DNA from: Methanococcoides sp. | GTDB lineage: Archaea > Halobacteriota > Methanosarcinia > Methanosarcinales > Methanosarcinaceae | Reading direction: 5' to 3' | Length of the DNA stretch: 64,000 nucleotides | NCBI GenBank assembly: GCA_021108185.1 | Contig: JAIORJ010000077.1 | Coordinates: 1 to 64,000, forward strand | In this document: positions 18,672 through 30,307 of the stretch, one piece after another | Position numbering within the stretch: the first letter of the stretch is position 1 | How the letters are laid out: every line of letters begins with the position of its first letter | Translations under genes and position numbers: made by a program | The notes under the pieces: generated by a model | Told to the model about the DNA's origin: nothing | The model's input: only the letters and a program-made list of their open reading frames with translations | The model's database searches: none

Positions 18672-20357
18672 ATGACCGATTTCAAGGAATTTGCTGATGT
18701 TTGTAAACAGATCGAACATATCTCAAGTTCACTGGAGATGACCGATGTTGTCTCAGATCTGTTAAAGTCGGTATCGACAGAGGAACTTCCTGTTGTTACC
18801 CATTTTGTAATGGGTGATGTTTTTCCTGCCTGGAGTGTTGAACAGCTTGGTGTGGGTACGAGTATTTTGTATGATGCCCTTTCAAGATCTTCCCGTCTTT
18901 CTATTAAAGAGATCGAGAACCTTGTACGTTCCACCGGTGATATAGGTGAAACGGCAATAGCGGCACTTAGTAAATCCGGAAGTAATCAGAAATCATTGCT
19001 ATCATTTGGAAATACGAATTTGTCTCTTTCTATCATGGACGTCTTTGAAAAGTTCATTGAAATTTCTCATTCATCGGGAGGAGGTTCTGTAACTTCTAAG
19101 ACCCGGGCACTCCGAAACCTTTTTGATTTGGCAAGTCCTGAAGAGGCACGTTATCTTGCCCGACTGGCTATCGAGGACCTTCGTATTGGTGTCGGTGAAG
19201 GTATCGTTCGTGATGCTATTTCTAAGGCTTTCGATGTTCCTGCAGGGGATATCGAACGTGGTTTCATGGTGACCAATGACCTCGGCCTTGTAGCAGTTGC
19301 TGCAAAAGAGGGTGGCATTGAGGAGATCTCAAAGCTCAGGGTGGAGCTTGATCGTCCGATAAAGATGATGCTGGCACAGGTTACGCCTAGCATCGAGGCT
19401 GCTATTAAGGATCTTGGTATGCTGGCTGTCGAGTGGAAGTTCGATGGTGCAAGGGTTCAAATTCATAAGAATGGGGATTCGGTCAACATCTTTTCGAGAA
19501 GGCTTGAGAATGTGACATTATCTCTGCCGGATATCGTTGAGTCCGTGAAGCTCCATGTGAAGGCGGATTCCGCTATTCTGGAAGGGGAGGCTGTAGCGGT
19601 CGATGAGAATGGGGCTCCTCGTGCCTTCCAGGATATACTCAAACGCTTCAGGAGAAAGTATGACGTTGAGGCAATGGTTCGTGAGATCCCTCTTACTTTG
19701 AACCTTTTCGACATTCTCTATCTTAATGGAGATGTATTGATGGACCAGTCTCTTTTAAGAAGAAGGGAACAACTGGTCTCATGTGTGGAGAACTGTGATA
19801 GCATCAAGGTGGATGAGCAGGTTCTCACAGATGATGAGAACGTTGTGAACGAGATCTATACTGCTGCGTTGAGGGGTGGACACGAAGGGGTCATGCTTAA
19901 GAACCCGGAAGCTTCGTATTCTCCAGGCAAGCGGGGTAAGAACTGGCTCAAGAAGAAGCCTATAATGGAGACACTCGACCTCGTTGTCATTGGTGCGGAA
20001 TGGGGCTATGGGAAGCGTGCAAATCTTATCGGCTCTTATGCTCTGGCATGTCATGACCCGGAAGATGGAACATTCCTTCCGATCGGCAAAGTGGCTACAG
20101 GTTTTTCAGACGAGCAACTTGTTGAGCTTACTGAGGTCTTCTCCGAGCTTATTGTTGGTGAATCCGGTCGGGAGATCGAACTTAAACCTGATGTGGTGTT
20201 CGAGATCGCATTCGAGGAGATCCAGAAAAGTACGAACTATGGTTCAGGGTATGCTCTCCGTTTCCCCCGGCTTGTAAATGTGAGGGAAGATAAATCTCCG
20301 GAAGAGGCTGAAACGATAGATCGTATCGAGAGCATCTATTTATCACAGAGAGGCTAA
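18672..20357 (+). CDS. lig: ATP-dependent DNA ligase
   Basis: 561 residues, the archaeal replicative type. The N-terminal DNA-binding domain (about 1-210) precedes the adenylation domain with EWKFDGAR at about residue 254-261, in which Lys is the AMP-bound nucleophile; further motifs are [36 protein letters not shown] and WLKKKP, and an OB-fold closes the protein. It seals nicks in Okazaki fragment maturation and repair. It starts 43 nt after hom and converges on hmgA. Confidence 0.95.
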   Translation: MTDFKEFADVCKQIEHISSSLEMTDVVSDLLKSVSTEELPVVTHFVMGDVFPAWSVEQLGVGTSILYDALSRSSRLSIKEIENLVRSTGDIGETAIAALSKSGSNQKSLLSFGNTNLSLSIMDVFEKFIEISHSSGGGSVTSKTRALRNLFDLASPEEARYLARLAIEDLRIGVGEGIVRDAISKAFDVPAGDIERGFMVTNDLGLVAVAAKEGGIEEISKLRVELDRPIKMMLAQVTPSIEAAIKDLGMLAVEWKFDGARVQIHKNGDSVNIFSRRLENVTLSLPDIVESVKLHVKADSAILEGEAVAVDENGAPRAFQDILKRFRRKYDVEAMVREIPLTLNLFDILYLNGDVLMDQSLLRRREQLVSCVENCDSIKVDEQVLTDDENVVNEIYTAALRGGHEGVMLKNPEASYSPGKRGKNWLKKKPIMETLDLVVIGAEWGYGKRANLIGSYALACHDPEDGTFLPIGKVATGFSDEQLVELTEVFSELIVGESGREIELKPDVVFEIAFEEIQKSTNYGSGYALRFPRLVNVREDKSPEEAETIDRIESIYLSQRG

Positions 20358-20377
20358 ATCCTTTTTTTAAAAAGGAT
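20358..20377. terminator. Bidirectional terminator between lig and hmgA
   Basis: ATCCTTTTT and AAAAAGGAT form a 9-bp inverted repeat right after the lig stop. A/T-rich arms give a T run on both strands, fitting the convergent genes. Confidence 0.55.
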
Positions 20378-20406
20378 GTTTCCTCTTAATAAAAAGTTGA
20401 GCTGAG

Positions 20407-21651
20407 TTAACGTCCCAGCTCTGCGTGTGCTTTTGCCAGATGTCCGGCGGCTTGCGCTCCTATCAGTGATATTTCGCCTGCAAGGACTGCAGCGGCGATG
20501 ATCTCTGCCAGCTTCTTTGAATTATGCCCGGGTACCTCTCCTGCTCCTGCAACTCCCAGCAGGTTAAGGCAGTCTCTCTGGGTGGCTATACTTGTTCCAC
20601 CGCCAACGGTTCCTACCTGTATTGATGGGAGGGTGACGGAACAGTAAAGGTCTCCGTTCTCATTTACTTCCATTGTTGTTATGGCACTACTTCCCTCTAC
20701 AACATGGGCAGCATCCTGACCACATGCCAGATAGAGTGCTGCGATAATGTTTGCTGCATGGGCATTGAAACCCAGGGCACCTGCCCTTGCTGAACCCAGG
20801 AGATTTTTCCTGTAATTGACCTCTTCCATCATCTTCGGGGTGGTCTTCAGTTTCTTCTCCACGATCTCCTTTGGAATTGTAACGTCTGCAGCAACGGTCT
20901 TTCCTCTGCCAAGTATATTGTTGATGGCAGCCGGTTTTTTGTCGGTGCACATGTTGCCTGAAAGTGAGATCGGGTAAACTCCGAATTCCTCTGAGATAAA
21001 GATGAGCACAGCATCGGTGGCAATGGTTACCATGTTCATTCCCATTGCGTCCTTGGTGTCATAGGCAAACCTTAGGAATACAGTGTTACCTGTGATGAAT
21101 GGATCTACACTGAGCAGTTCTCCGAAACGTGTGGTTTTGCCTGCTTTCTCTTTCATATTTGTGAAAGTTTCCGGTTCTTTGACCCAATCCACAAAGTCCT
21201 TTACCTTGTTCACATTCTCCAGTTTGAATACCGGGGCACGGGTCATGAGGTCCTGGAATATCCTGACATTTGCTCCACCTGATGCGGTTATGATGGAACA
21301 TCCACGATTAGTACTTGCAACAAGAGCACCTTCAGTGGTTGCAAGGGGAAGCGTGAAGTCTCCGTTGGCATATTCTCCATTCACTTTTATAGCACCTGCA
21401 ACACCAAGCGGGATCTGTATGGTGCCTATCATGTTCTCGATGTTGCGTTTGGTGGCTGCTTCAGCATCGATCGTATAGTTTTGTATGTGTTCGAACTTAA
21501 TTCCATTCATCTTCTCAATGGCACATTTTCGAACCCTCACAGCTGTATCAGTGTCGGTATATGCATCTATTTTCCGGAGTGGCATTTCTCCTGAGACGAC
21601 CTTTTCAAGCAATTCATCTTCTTTCATTGTGGTTTCGGTTTTTGATGCCAT
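20407..21651 (-). CDS. hmgA: 3-hydroxy-3-methylglutaryl-CoA reductase
   Basis: About 414 residues from the ATG at 21651; an in-frame ATG five codons upstream (21666) is also possible. Class I archaeal form: ENMIGTIQIPLGVAGAIKVN near residue 65, TTEGALVASTNRGCS, FAYDTKDAMGMNMVTIATD, and the C-terminal histidine in GHNSKKLAEIIA-like sequence. It makes mevalonate, the committed step for archaeal isoprenoid lipids. Monocistronic, convergent with lig. Confidence 0.95.
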   Translation of the reverse strand: MASKTETTMKEDELLEKVVSGEMPLRKIDAYTDTDTAVRVRKCAIEKMNGIKFEHIQNYTIDAEAATKRNIENMIGTIQIPLGVAGAIKVNGEYANGDFTLPLATTEGALVASTNRGCSIITASGGANVRIFQDLMTRAPVFKLENVNKVKDFVDWVKEPETFTNMKEKAGKTTRFGELLSVDPFITGNTVFLRFAYDTKDAMGMNMVTIATDAVLIFISEEFGVYPISLSGNMCTDKKPAAINNILGRGKTVAADVTIPKEIVEKKLKTTPKMMEEVNYRKNLLGSARAGALGFNAHAANIIAALYLACGQDAAHVVEGSSAITTMEVNENGDLYCSVTLPSIQVGTVGGGTSIATQRDCLNLLGVAGAGEVPGHNSKKLAEIIAAAVLAGEISLIGAQAAGHLAKAHAELGR

Positions 21652-22100
21652 TAGTGTTCCCTGCAATATTATTTTTTAGAATGTATCAATAGTTTGATGA
21701 ATTATCGAGTGGTATTGAACCTGGTCAAAAATTTTTGATGAACAAGTATTATCTGAATCCTTTATGGTGCTTCATGCTTATATGTTTTGGTGGCATTTAT
21801 ATATTAATATATTACAAACGGTATCCTTCTACGTCTTGGCATTTTTATTTCTACTTATAATAAATACAGATACGGGCTGTACCCCCATCCTCATGATGAT
21901 GATTACTATCTAAATTCTTGTAGATAAACTTAAATACAAAAATGCCACTATTTTATGGTTATCATATATATGATATTGATGAAATCTCGAGGACTCATAT
22001 ATTTTTGAATGATTATTGTGTGTCGTTCAGGAATGGTATTGCCTGTTATTTTTGTATCATATTCAACAATTTGAAAACGTGTTTAAATGGGTGTTATTGT

Positions 22101-22670
22101 ATGATAGATGCGAATGGTTCTATGGGGCATCATATTTTCAGTTTGAGCTCTGCGTCTTCTAAAAAAGAATTTCACATGAGGCGTAAGGAGTGGCTTGTTG
22201 AAAATGCGAAGACAAGGCAGTTAGATGACCATAGGTATGCTGCTGATCATCAGGTCACCAATGGGTTCTGGTCCTGGTATCTTGAAAAACACAAAGATAT
22301 GACCTGTAGGTACAACAATCTCTATTCCGATATAACTGCAAGGGATTGCAGGGAACTGGGGATGGATAAGCCGGAAAGTATGAACTTGTCAATTTCATCT
22401 GGATATGTCGACCTTGATCATATCAGACAAGAATTTATCAAGCATGATCGGAATACGATCGAAGGTATGGCTACAAATTTAAAGAAGGTAGGTCTTGTTA
22501 AGGAAGCTGAAGGGCTTTTGTCCTCAAACCCAATTGAAAAGAAGACCATCTACGTTCTTGACAGGTTCTTTGATGCTTTACATAATAATAATTTCAATGA
22601 CCTGCAAATAATCGATTTCTACCTCGAGCTGATGCCGGAAGAGCGTGTCTCACTTGGATGCAAACCCTGA
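22101..22670 (+). CDS. Conserved-looking protein of unknown function
   Basis: 189 residues from the ATG at 22101 (MIDANGSMGHHIF). The frame is open from 21942, but that part has a Cys/Tyr/Phe-rich composition unlike the rest and lies in AT-rich promoter-like sequence, so I prefer the inner start. The protein is soluble, rich in charged residues, with RRKEWLVENAKTRQLDDHRY and a C-terminal helical region (KKTIYVLDRFFDALHNNNFN). I recognise no family. The region 21652-22100 otherwise holds only AT-rich sequence with TATA-like elements. Confidence 0.55.
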   Translation: MIDANGSMGHHIFSLSSASSKKEFHMRRKEWLVENAKTRQLDDHRYAADHQVTNGFWSWYLEKHKDMTCRYNNLYSDITARDCRELGMDKPESMNLSISSGYVDLDHIRQEFIKHDRNTIEGMATNLKKVGLVKEAEGLLSSNPIEKKTIYVLDRFFDALHNNNFNDLQIIDFYLELMPEERVSLGCKP

Positions 22671-22852
22671 AGCTTTAATGGGTTACGCGCTCTGATTTTT
22701 TTAATTTCTGAAGTTAGGGAGCACAGCAGCCAGGGGTAATTTTGTTTTATTTTGTAAGGTGTAGCTATTGATTCAACTCAGAACACAACATCTATATATC
22801 ATAATTTAAACTACATCATAGTACTTATTTGTGCATTATATGAGGAATATCT

Positions 22853-24157
22853 ATGGAACCTACTAAGATCCTACTTGATGAAAACGAGATGCCAAAAAAA
22901 TGGTATAATATCCTTCCGGATATGCCCACTCCATTGGCTCCTCCACTTAATCCTGCAAATAATGAGCCACTGGCACCAGAGGACCTTGCTCCTCTTTTCC
23001 CTATGGAGCTCATCAAACAGGAAATGAGCAGTGAGAAATACATTGATATTCCGGAAGAGGTTCTTGAGATATACAAGCTCTGGAGACCTGCTCCTCTATT
23101 CCGTGCACACAGGCTTGAAAAATTACTTGACACACCTGCAAAGATCTACTACAAGTATGAGGGCGTCAGTCCCGCAGGCAGTCACAAACCAAATACTTCT
23201 GTTGCACAGGCTTACTATAATATGAAGGAAGGCACAGAGAGGATAACCACCGAGACTGGAGCTGGTCAATGGGGCAGTGCACTTTCACTTAGCTGTAATT
23301 ATTTTGATATCGAATGTAAGGTCTACATGGTACGCTCAAGCTTCGAGCAGAAACCATACCGCAAATCCCTGATCAATCTCTGGGGTGCAACTGTAGTACC
23401 TTCACCAAGTCCTGATACTGAGTTCGGACGTCACATGCTTGAGAAATATCCGGACACTACAGGCAGTCTTGGTATTGCTATCGGGGAAGCTGTAGAGGAT
23501 GCTGTGAAGCACGACAATACCAAATATGCTCTTGGTAGTGTGCTCAACCACGTCATGCTACATCAGACAGTTATAGGTCTTGAAGCCCAGAAACAGCTCG
23601 ATAAGGTAGAGGAATATCCTGATATAGTCATTGGATGCTGTGGTGGCGGAAGTAACCTCGCAGGTATCAGCCTTCCATACATGAGGGATAAGATCGAGGG
23701 AACCCATGATCCACGTATCATTGCTGTGGAACCGTCTGCCTGTCCAACCCTTTGTGACGGCAAGTTCCAGTATGACTATGGGGACATGGCAAAACTGACT
23801 CCCCTCCTTAAGATGTATTCACTCGGATACGACTTCATGCCACCTGCCATCCATGCAGGCGGTCTGAGATACCACGGCTGCTCACCGATAATCAGCCAGC
23901 TGACTGCAGATAACCTTATGGAAGCTACCAGCTATCATCAGATAGAGGTATTCGAAGCAGGCGTCATGTTCGCTCGCAGTGAAGGTATTCCACCTGCACC
24001 AGAGTCAAACCATGCTGTCAAATGTGCTATCGATGAGGCTCTTAAGTGCAAGCAGACCGGAGAAGAGAAGACCATCCTGTTCTGCCTTAGCGGACACGGT
24101 CACTTCGATATGTATTCTTACGACAAGTATTTCAGTGGTGGACTCAGCAACGAATGA
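22853..24157 (+). CDS. trpB2: Tryptophan synthase beta chain, TrpB2 type
   Basis: 434 residues. The PLP lysine lies in [17 protein letters not shown] at about 103-119, and the phosphate loop is [11 protein letters not shown]. The N-terminal extension and the sequence around [12 protein letters not shown] mark the TrpB2 branch, which often works without TrpA and may act as an indole-salvaging tryptophan synthase. It stands apart from any trp operon here. GAGGAA precedes the ATG. Confidence 0.93.
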   Translation: MEPTKILLDENEMPKKWYNILPDMPTPLAPPLNPANNEPLAPEDLAPLFPMELIKQEMSSEKYIDIPEEVLEIYKLWRPAPLFRAHRLEKLLDTPAKIYYKYEGVSPAGSHKPNTSVAQAYYNMKEGTERITTETGAGQWGSALSLSCNYFDIECKVYMVRSSFEQKPYRKSLINLWGATVVPSPSPDTEFGRHMLEKYPDTTGSLGIAIGEAVEDAVKHDNTKYALGSVLNHVMLHQTVIGLEAQKQLDKVEEYPDIVIGCCGGGSNLAGISLPYMRDKIEGTHDPRIIAVEPSACPTLCDGKFQYDYGDMAKLTPLLKMYSLGYDFMPPAIHAGGLRYHGCSPIISQLTADNLMEATSYHQIEVFEAGVMFARSEGIPPAPESNHAVKCAIDEALKCKQTGEEKTILFCLSGHGHFDMYSYDKYFSGGLSNE

Positions 24158-24166
24158 TTCGGGAAA

Positions 24167-24183
24167 ACGGCTTTTAAAGCCGT
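24167..24183 (+). terminator. Hairpin after trpB2
   Basis: ACGGCTT-TTA-AAGCCGT, a perfect 7-bp stem 10 nt after the trpB2 stop, followed by ATTCC and T-rich sequence. Confidence 0.6.
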
Positions 24184-24322
24184 ATTCCTTATACTTTCTA
24201 TTTTATTTTGCCTTGCTTTTTCGTATTTTTATAGTTTCTACTTAAATGATCAGTTCTTCTATCTACTGGTGTAATTACTTATACAACTGAAACAAACGTT
24301 CTAACAGTGATGTGAATTTCCC

Positions 24323-26563
24323 ATGATGATACGAGAGCTTGACATTCCAGAGGATATTATTGGATTTTATGAGGATTCCGGCATTAAGGAACTGTATCCT
24401 CCTCAGGCGGAAGCAATAGAGATGGGTCTGCTTGAAAAGAAGAACCTCCTTGCCGCCATACCCACAGCTTCAGGCAAGACGCTCCTTGCGGAACTTGCAA
24501 TGATAAAGGCTATTCGTGAAGGCGGTAAAGCTCTCTATATCGTTCCCCTTCGTGCATTGGCCTCTGAAAAGTTCGAGCGTTTCAGGGAACTTGCACCCTT
24601 TGGTATTAAAGTGGGGATTTCCATAGGTGATCTGGATTCCAGGGCCGACTGGCTTGGAGTTAACGATATCATCGTTGCCACATCCGAAAAGACCGATTCC
24701 CTTCTTCGCAATGGCACTTCCTGGATGGATGAGATAACCACTGTTGTTGTTGATGAGATACATTTATTGGATTCTAAGAACCGCGGACCCACACTGGAGG
24801 TCACCATCACCAAGCTGATGCGACTAAATCCGGATGCACAGGTACTGGCACTTTCTGCTACCGTAGGCAATGCACGGGAGATGGCAAACTGGCTCGGTGC
24901 GGGTCTTGTGCTTAGCGAATGGCGGCCTACTGATCTTCATGAAGGCGTGCTTTTTGGAGAGGCCATTAACTTTCCCGGAAGCCAGAAGAAAATAGATCGG
25001 CTTGATAAGGACGATGCTGTGAATCTTGTTCTGGATACTATCAGGTCAGGGGGGCAGTGTCTTGTTTTTGAAAGCAGCAGGCGGAATTGTGCGGGGTTTG
25101 CAAAGACAGCATCTTCAAAAGTTGCGAAGATTCTTGATAATGATGCAAAGGTTAAGCTGGCAGGGATAGCTGAGGAAGTGGAGTCCACAGGTGAGACCGA
25201 CACTGCCATCGTACTTGCCAACTGCATACGCAAGGGTGTTGCCTTTCACCATGCGGGCTTGAACTCGAGCCACAGGAAGCTTGTGGAAAATGGTTTCAGG
25301 CAAAATCTCATCAAGCTTATTTCCAGTACACCCACATTGGCAGCGGGTTTGAACCTGCCTGCAAGACGCGTCATAATCAGGAGCTATCGCAGGTTCGATT
25401 CCAATTTTGGTATGCAGCCGATCCCGGTGCTCGAATATAAACAGATGGCGGGGAGGGCAGGTCGCCCTCATCTCGATCCGTATGGGGAATCGGTTCTAAT
25501 CGCGAAGACCTATGACGAGTTTGCACAGCTCATGGAGAATTATGTTGAAGCTGATGCGGAAGATATATGGTCGAAGCTCGGGACAGAGAACGCACTGCGA
25601 ACACATGTGCTGTCCACGATCGTGAATGGTTTTGCTTCCACAAGGCAGGAGTTGTTCGATTTCTTTGGAGCTACTTTTTTCGCTTACCAGCAGGATGCAT
25701 GGATGCTGGAAGAGGTCATCAATGACTGTCTGGAATTCCTTGTGGATAATGCAATGGTGAGTGAAACCGAGGATATCGAAGATGCAAATAAGCTGATCTT
25801 AAGAGGTACCCGCCTTGGCGGTCTGATATCCATGCTCTATATTGACCCGCTTTCAGGTTCAAAGATAATCGATGGTTTCAGGGATGCGGGCAAGGATGCT
25901 GTCAAAGTGACAGACATGACCCTTCTGCATCTTGTTTGCAGTACTCCGGACATGAGGCAGCTCTACCTTCGCAATGCCGATTATACTATAGTGAATGACT
26001 ATATTATGGTTCACAGTGATGAATTCCATGATATTCCAAGTCAGTTCAAGGAGACCGATTATGAATGGTTCATGGGTGAGGTGAAGACTGCCATGCTTCT
26101 TGAAGAGTGGGTCACCGAGGTCTCTGCTGAGGACATCACCAGGCATTTCAATGTGGGGGAAGGGGATATCCATGCCCTTGCTGATACTTCGGAGTGGCTG
26201 ATGCATGCTGCTGCAAAACTGGCAGAGTTGCTGGGTGTGGAACATTCTTCGCATGCGTACAGCCTTGAGAAAAGGATACGTTATGGTTCAGGGCTTGATC
26301 TCATGGAGCTTGTGGGCATAAAGGGTGTGGGACGTGTGCGGGCACGTAAGTTGTACAATGCGGGCTTTGTTTCGGTTGCAAAACTTAAGGGTGCTGATAT
26401 GTCGATATTATCAAAACTTGTCGGGCCTAAGGTTGCTTACAATATACTGTACGGTATCGGTGTTAAGGTCAAGGATAAGCACTTTGAAAGCATACCTATA
26501 AGTTCAAATACTCTAGATACAATACTGGACAAAAACCAAAAGACATTCAATGATTTCCAGTGA
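24323..26563 (+). CDS. hel308: Hel308 (Hjm) superfamily 2 DNA helicase
   Basis: 746 residues. Walker A IPTASGKT at 46-53, DEIH near 145, ALSATVGNA (motif III), AFHHAGLN-type FHHAGLN, and [16 protein letters not shown] (motif VI), then winged-helix, ratchet and helix-hairpin-helix parts ([20 protein letters not shown] near 650). Hel308 acts at stalled replication forks, unwinding the lagging strand. Full length. Alone between trpB2 and hisD. Confidence 0.95.
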   Translation: MMIRELDIPEDIIGFYEDSGIKELYPPQAEAIEMGLLEKKNLLAAIPTASGKTLLAELAMIKAIREGGKALYIVPLRALASEKFERFRELAPFGIKVGISIGDLDSRADWLGVNDIIVATSEKTDSLLRNGTSWMDEITTVVVDEIHLLDSKNRGPTLEVTITKLMRLNPDAQVLALSATVGNAREMANWLGAGLVLSEWRPTDLHEGVLFGEAINFPGSQKKIDRLDKDDAVNLVLDTIRSGGQCLVFESSRRNCAGFAKTASSKVAKILDNDAKVKLAGIAEEVESTGETDTAIVLANCIRKGVAFHHAGLNSSHRKLVENGFRQNLIKLISSTPTLAAGLNLPARRVIIRSYRRFDSNFGMQPIPVLEYKQMAGRAGRPHLDPYGESVLIAKTYDEFAQLMENYVEADAEDIWSKLGTENALRTHVLSTIVNGFASTRQELFDFFGATFFAYQQDAWMLEEVINDCLEFLVDNAMVSETEDIEDANKLILRGTRLGGLISMLYIDPLSGSKIIDGFRDAGKDAVKVTDMTLLHLVCSTPDMRQLYLRNADYTIVNDYIMVHSDEFHDIPSQFKETDYEWFMGEVKTAMLLEEWVTEVSAEDITRHFNVGEGDIHALADTSEWLMHAAAKLAELLGVEHSSHAYSLEKRIRYGSGLDLMELVGIKGVGRVRARKLYNAGFVSVAKLKGADMSILSKLVGPKVAYNILYGIGVKVKDKHFESIPISSNTLDTILDKNQKTFNDFQ

Positions 26564-26644
26564 TGTTGAACTATCCATTTTTGGTTTCTGTTCGTAAATG
26601 CCACTTGTTATTATTTTTGTCACTGGTTAAAACGAGATGATCAT

Positions 26645-27925
26645 ATGCTGTATAAACACCTATCGGAAGTCACTGACGAAGAGATGGAGAAGCTTCTCTG
26701 CCGCACTGGAGATATGATGGACGTTGCTGATACCGTCTCATCAATTCTAAAGGATGTGCAGGAGAAAGGCGATGAAGGCCTGCGTGAATATACTATGAAG
26801 TTCGATAGGGCTGACATTCATGATATTGAGGTCAGTTCCGAGGAGATCGAGCAGGCAATGGAAGAGGTCGATGCAGAACTTCTCAGACATCTTAAGGTCG
26901 CAGCGGAGAACATAAGGAACTTCCATACAGCACAGCTTCCGCAGAAGACATGGTACATCGAACCTTCTCCTGGGATCAAACTTGGTCAGATGGCCACTCC
27001 GATAGCATCGGTAGGTGCCTATGTTCCAGGTGGTCGTGCTTCTTATCCTTCAACTGCACTTATGACCATAATTCCTGCAAAGGTTGCAGGAGTGAAAAAC
27101 GTCGTTATGTGTACTCCCCCTGGTTCTGATGGAAAGGTAAATCCGCTTACTCTCGTGGCAGGCAAGGTGGCTGGTGCGGATCATATCTATAAGGTCGGTG
27201 GAGTTCAGGCGATTGCTGCAATGGCCTACGGTACTGAAACTGTATTAAGTGTTGATAAGATCGTGGGACCTGGAAATGTGTTCGTGACCGTTGCCAAGAT
27301 GATGGTTCGGGATAAAGCAGAGATCGATTTCCCGGCAGGTCCGAGTGAAGTGCTTATTATTGCAGATGATTCTGCGGATGCTGCTATGATAGCATCTGAT
27401 ATTCTCGCACAGGCAGAGCATGATCCAAAAGCGGTTTCCGTGCTCGTGACTACATCATCTGAACTGGCAGAACAGACTAACACTGAGGTAAAAAAGCAGG
27501 CTGCCATTGCTGTACGCAGGGAGATCGTTGACCAATCCCTTGAGAATGCAGCCATTCTTGTGGCGGATTCCCTGGATGAATGTATCAGAATATCCAATGA
27601 TTTTGCACCGGAACACCTTGAGCTCATGGTTGCGGACGATGATGCAGTCCTCGATAGGATCGAGAATGCAGGTTCGATATTTATCGGTAATTATGCTCCG
27701 GTTGCAGCAGGTGATTATGCATCGGGTACTAACCACGTCCTTCCCACAGCCGGTTATCCCAAGATATATTCCGGTCTGAATATTCACCATTTCCTGAAAT
27801 ATTCCACCATACAGAAGATCACGAAGGAAGGTTTAAGCTCCATCGGAGATACTATAATAGCCCTTGCTGAAAAAGAAGGGTTGCAGGCACATGCTGATTC
27901 TGTAAAAGTTCGTCTCAATGATTAA
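26645..27925 (+). CDS. hisD: Histidinol dehydrogenase
   Basis: 426 residues, standard size. [15 protein letters not shown] near 120-134, [25 protein letters not shown], and the zinc/catalytic residues in [10 protein letters not shown] and FAPEHLE. It performs the last two oxidation steps of histidine synthesis. GAGATGATC precedes the ATG. No other his gene is nearby. Confidence 0.96.
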   Translation: MLYKHLSEVTDEEMEKLLCRTGDMMDVADTVSSILKDVQEKGDEGLREYTMKFDRADIHDIEVSSEEIEQAMEEVDAELLRHLKVAAENIRNFHTAQLPQKTWYIEPSPGIKLGQMATPIASVGAYVPGGRASYPSTALMTIIPAKVAGVKNVVMCTPPGSDGKVNPLTLVAGKVAGADHIYKVGGVQAIAAMAYGTETVLSVDKIVGPGNVFVTVAKMMVRDKAEIDFPAGPSEVLIIADDSADAAMIASDILAQAEHDPKAVSVLVTTSSELAEQTNTEVKKQAAIAVRREIVDQSLENAAILVADSLDECIRISNDFAPEHLELMVADDDAVLDRIENAGSIFIGNYAPVAAGDYASGTNHVLPTAGYPKIYSGLNIHHFLKYSTIQKITKEGLSSIGDTIIALAEKEGLQAHADSVKVRLND

Positions 27926-28081
27926 TCTATTTCGAGGGCATCAAATTAGAAGGTTTATGGGGCTAATTTGAGATACTCGAACTTAAAAAAACTTTTCAAT
28001 CGTTAATTATTTAAAAGGTCACTTAGTATCAATTAATTTACTAAGTATAGTCGGACTGTTTGAATATAATGAGGTGCTTCT

Positions 28082-28480
28082 ATGAAAATTAGAGTCGTAA
28101 GCAAAAGGGAAGAAATTGAAAAACTTGATACGAACGAAAAGATCATCCATCTTGCATTCAGACCCTCCAATGAAGATATCTTTAACCTTGTAAAGAGATG
28201 TAAAGATGTTGAGGTAATTCAGATACCGACTTCATATAGGCGTACTGTATCCAAATCAATTGAAATGTTCATGGATATGCAGAACATCAAGCTTATTGAA
28301 GGGGATGTCTGGGGTCACAGAAAGGATATCAATGAATATTATACTGTATCTCCGGCTATTGTTGAAAGGATCAATGCTCTGAGATCTGAAGGGATATCAG
28401 ATGATATTATAGCTGGTAAACTTTCACGTGAAGGAAAGTTGAACAAGGAAATGCTATTTTATATTCTGAGCCAGAGCTGA
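28082..28480 (+). CDS. DUF1699 family protein
   Basis: 132 residues. The pattern KIRVVSKREEIEKL, HLAFRPSNEDIFNLV and VIQIPTSYRRTVSKSIEMFM with a C-terminal helical part is that of DUF1699, a family I know only from Methanosarcinales and relatives. Function unknown; small, soluble, with a possible helix-turn-helix at SDDIIAGKLSREGKLNKEML. AATGAGGTGCTTCT gives a good ribosome binding site. A hairpin follows the gene. Confidence 0.7.
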   Translation: MKIRVVSKREEIEKLDTNEKIIHLAFRPSNEDIFNLVKRCKDVEVIQIPTSYRRTVSKSIEMFMDMQNIKLIEGDVWGHRKDINEYYTVSPAIVERINALRSEGISDDIIAGKLSREGKLNKEMLFYILSQS

Positions 28481-28492
28481 TCATATCAGAGT

Positions 28493-28514
28493 TGTTGCCT
28501 ATGATAGGGCAACA
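28493..28514 (+). terminator. Hairpin after the DUF1699 gene
   Basis: TGTTGCC and GGCAACA form a 7-bp stem with an 8-nt loop 13 nt after the stop, followed by T-rich sequence. Confidence 0.5.
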
Positions 28515-28686
28515 TTTCTCATTTTATTCATTAATATCTTATTTCGATGTCTTATCTAACAGTGATTCATTTTCTTTGGCTGCTTCTTTATGGATATTTT
28601 AAAGATGGCAGAAATCACATATATCAATCTATTTATTATATCAGGTAATTACATCTCCAAAACACTAATTGAGGATATCTGGTAAT

Positions 28687-29442
28687 ATGGCTCAACAATA
28701 CGGAAAAGTATATCTTGTAGGCTCCGGTCCCGGAGACCCTGAACTGATGACCTTGAAAGCACGCAGACTTCTTGACACTGCTGATGTTATCGTCTTTGAC
28801 CAGCTTCCCGGGGAAAAGATACTGGCTTCCATGCCCGAGGCTGCAGAGAAGATCGATGCAGGCAAACACGCAGGGGACCACACTCTGACTCAGAGTGAGA
28901 TCAACGATGCTATCGTGGAAAAAGCAAAGGAAGGTAAGATGGTGGTCCGTCTGAAAGGCGGAGACCCTTATATGTTCGGACGTGGCGGCGAAGAGGCTGA
29001 AGAACTGGTGAAAGCAGGTATCGAGTTCGAGATAGTTCCGGGCATTACATCTGCTCTTGCAGCTACGGCTTATGCCGGTATTCCTGTTACACACAGGGAC
29101 CATGCTTCAATGGTCACTTTCATAACAGGCCATGAGGACCCTACAAAAGAGGAAACTGCCCTTGACTGGAAAACACTTGCTGCTTTTGGAGGTACTATCG
29201 TTATCTTCATGGGTGTCAAGATGCTCGAACGTAACATGGGCGAGCTGATAAAGAACGGAAAGAACCCCAAGACCCCAGTTGCAATGGTGGAGAGAGGAAC
29301 ACGTCCGGACCAGCGTGTGACCATCGGTACCGTCGAGACAATCGCACAGATATCAAAGGATGCAGGGGTAAAGGCTCCGGCACTTACTGTTATCGGCGAT
29401 GTCGTCAAGCTTCATGAGATACTGGGTTCCCAGATCGGATGA
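28687..29442 (+). CDS. cobA: Uroporphyrinogen-III C-methyltransferase
   Basis: 251 residues from the ATG at 28687 (MAQQYGKVYLVGSGPGDPEL). Signatures are GSGPGDPELMTLKA, VRLKGGDPYMFGRGGEE and VPGITSALAATAYAGIPVTHR. It methylates uroporphyrinogen III at C2 and C7 with SAM to precorrin-2, the branch to siroheme, heme, F430 and cobamides. It begins a row with hemD (27 nt gap) and ahbC (37 nt gap) on the same strand, i.e. tetrapyrrole synthesis genes. Confidence 0.95.
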   Translation: MAQQYGKVYLVGSGPGDPELMTLKARRLLDTADVIVFDQLPGEKILASMPEAAEKIDAGKHAGDHTLTQSEINDAIVEKAKEGKMVVRLKGGDPYMFGRGGEEAEELVKAGIEFEIVPGITSALAATAYAGIPVTHRDHASMVTFITGHEDPTKEETALDWKTLAAFGGTIVIFMGVKMLERNMGELIKNGKNPKTPVAMVERGTRPDQRVTIGTVETIAQISKDAGVKAPALTVIGDVVKLHEILGSQIG

Positions 29443-29469
29443 ATTTGATCTTTCATTGATGGTGATAAG

Positions 29470-30270
29470 ATGGACCAAAACGGAAAGAAGCCTGTAATAG
29501 CTATAATGAGACCTGAGGGTTATGTGGTGAAGTCACGTGAACTTGCAGAATCATTTGGTTTTGAAGTTGTGGCTATCCCAATGATCGAACTCGAGGATAT
29601 GAAGGACGAATATTTCGACGCATTTGCAGAGAACGTGTTTTCCGGAAGATCCGATTATGTTATATTCACCAGTGCCAATGGCATCGATTATACCTTTTCC
29701 AAGATACCTGCGGACAGGCACAGCGATTTCATCGATGCTCTTAACAATACAAATGTGATAGCTATTGGTCCGACAACCCGTAAACAGCTCGAAGGTATCG
29801 GGATCGGAGTAATGGGAATGCCGGGCGTTTACAGTTCAGAAGGCCTTGTGGAATATCTCTGTCCCGATGTTAAGGGTAAACAGATAGATACTGCAAGGAA
29901 CGCTTACGGTTCCACGTTTTTGATATCGGGCCTGAGGGATTGTGGTGCGAATGTGCTTGAGACAAAGGTCTATACACTGACAATGCCAAACGGAGCATTG
30001 CAGAACGAGCTTATAACTAAAAGTCTCAATGGCGAGATCGATGTATTTGCATTTACCAGTTCTATGATGGTCAGGAGCTTTTTCGACCGTGCTGAGGCTT
30101 TGGGTGCAGGCGAGTCTATAAAAAAAGTTCTTGCTAACAGTCTTGTTGCTGCTATTGGTATCCCAACTGCCAATACATTGAAGGAATTTGATGTGGAAGT
30201 GAACGTTACTCCGGATGAGTACACTTTCCGGGAAATCTTGAGGGTCGCAAAAGAAGCTCTTGAGAACTAA
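29470..30270 (+). CDS. hemD: Uroporphyrinogen-III synthase
   Basis: 266 residues. The family is poorly conserved; visible are FTSANGIDYTFSKI, AIGPTTRKQLEGIGIGV, GVYSSEGLVEYL and FAFTSSMMVRSFFDRA, the two-lobed fold of HemD, plus AIGIPTANTLKE near the end. It cyclises hydroxymethylbilane to uroporphyrinogen III, the substrate of the enzyme encoded just upstream. GGTGATAAG precedes the ATG. Confidence 0.92.
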   Translation: MDQNGKKPVIAIMRPEGYVVKSRELAESFGFEVVAIPMIELEDMKDEYFDAFAENVFSGRSDYVIFTSANGIDYTFSKIPADRHSDFIDALNNTNVIAIGPTTRKQLEGIGIGVMGMPGVYSSEGLVEYLCPDVKGKQIDTARNAYGSTFLISGLRDCGANVLETKVYTLTMPNGALQNELITKSLNGEIDVFAFTSSMMVRSFFDRAEALGAGESIKKVLANSLVAAIGIPTANTLKEFDVEVNVTPDEYTFREILRVAKEALEN

Positions 30271-30307
30271 ATTGATCTAAAAACGAATTAATTTCAGGAG
30301 GATAACT

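Noticed and set aside
21942-22100. N-terminal extension of the protein at 22101
   Set aside because: Composition is unlike the rest, no ribosome binding site, and it covers the likely promoter.
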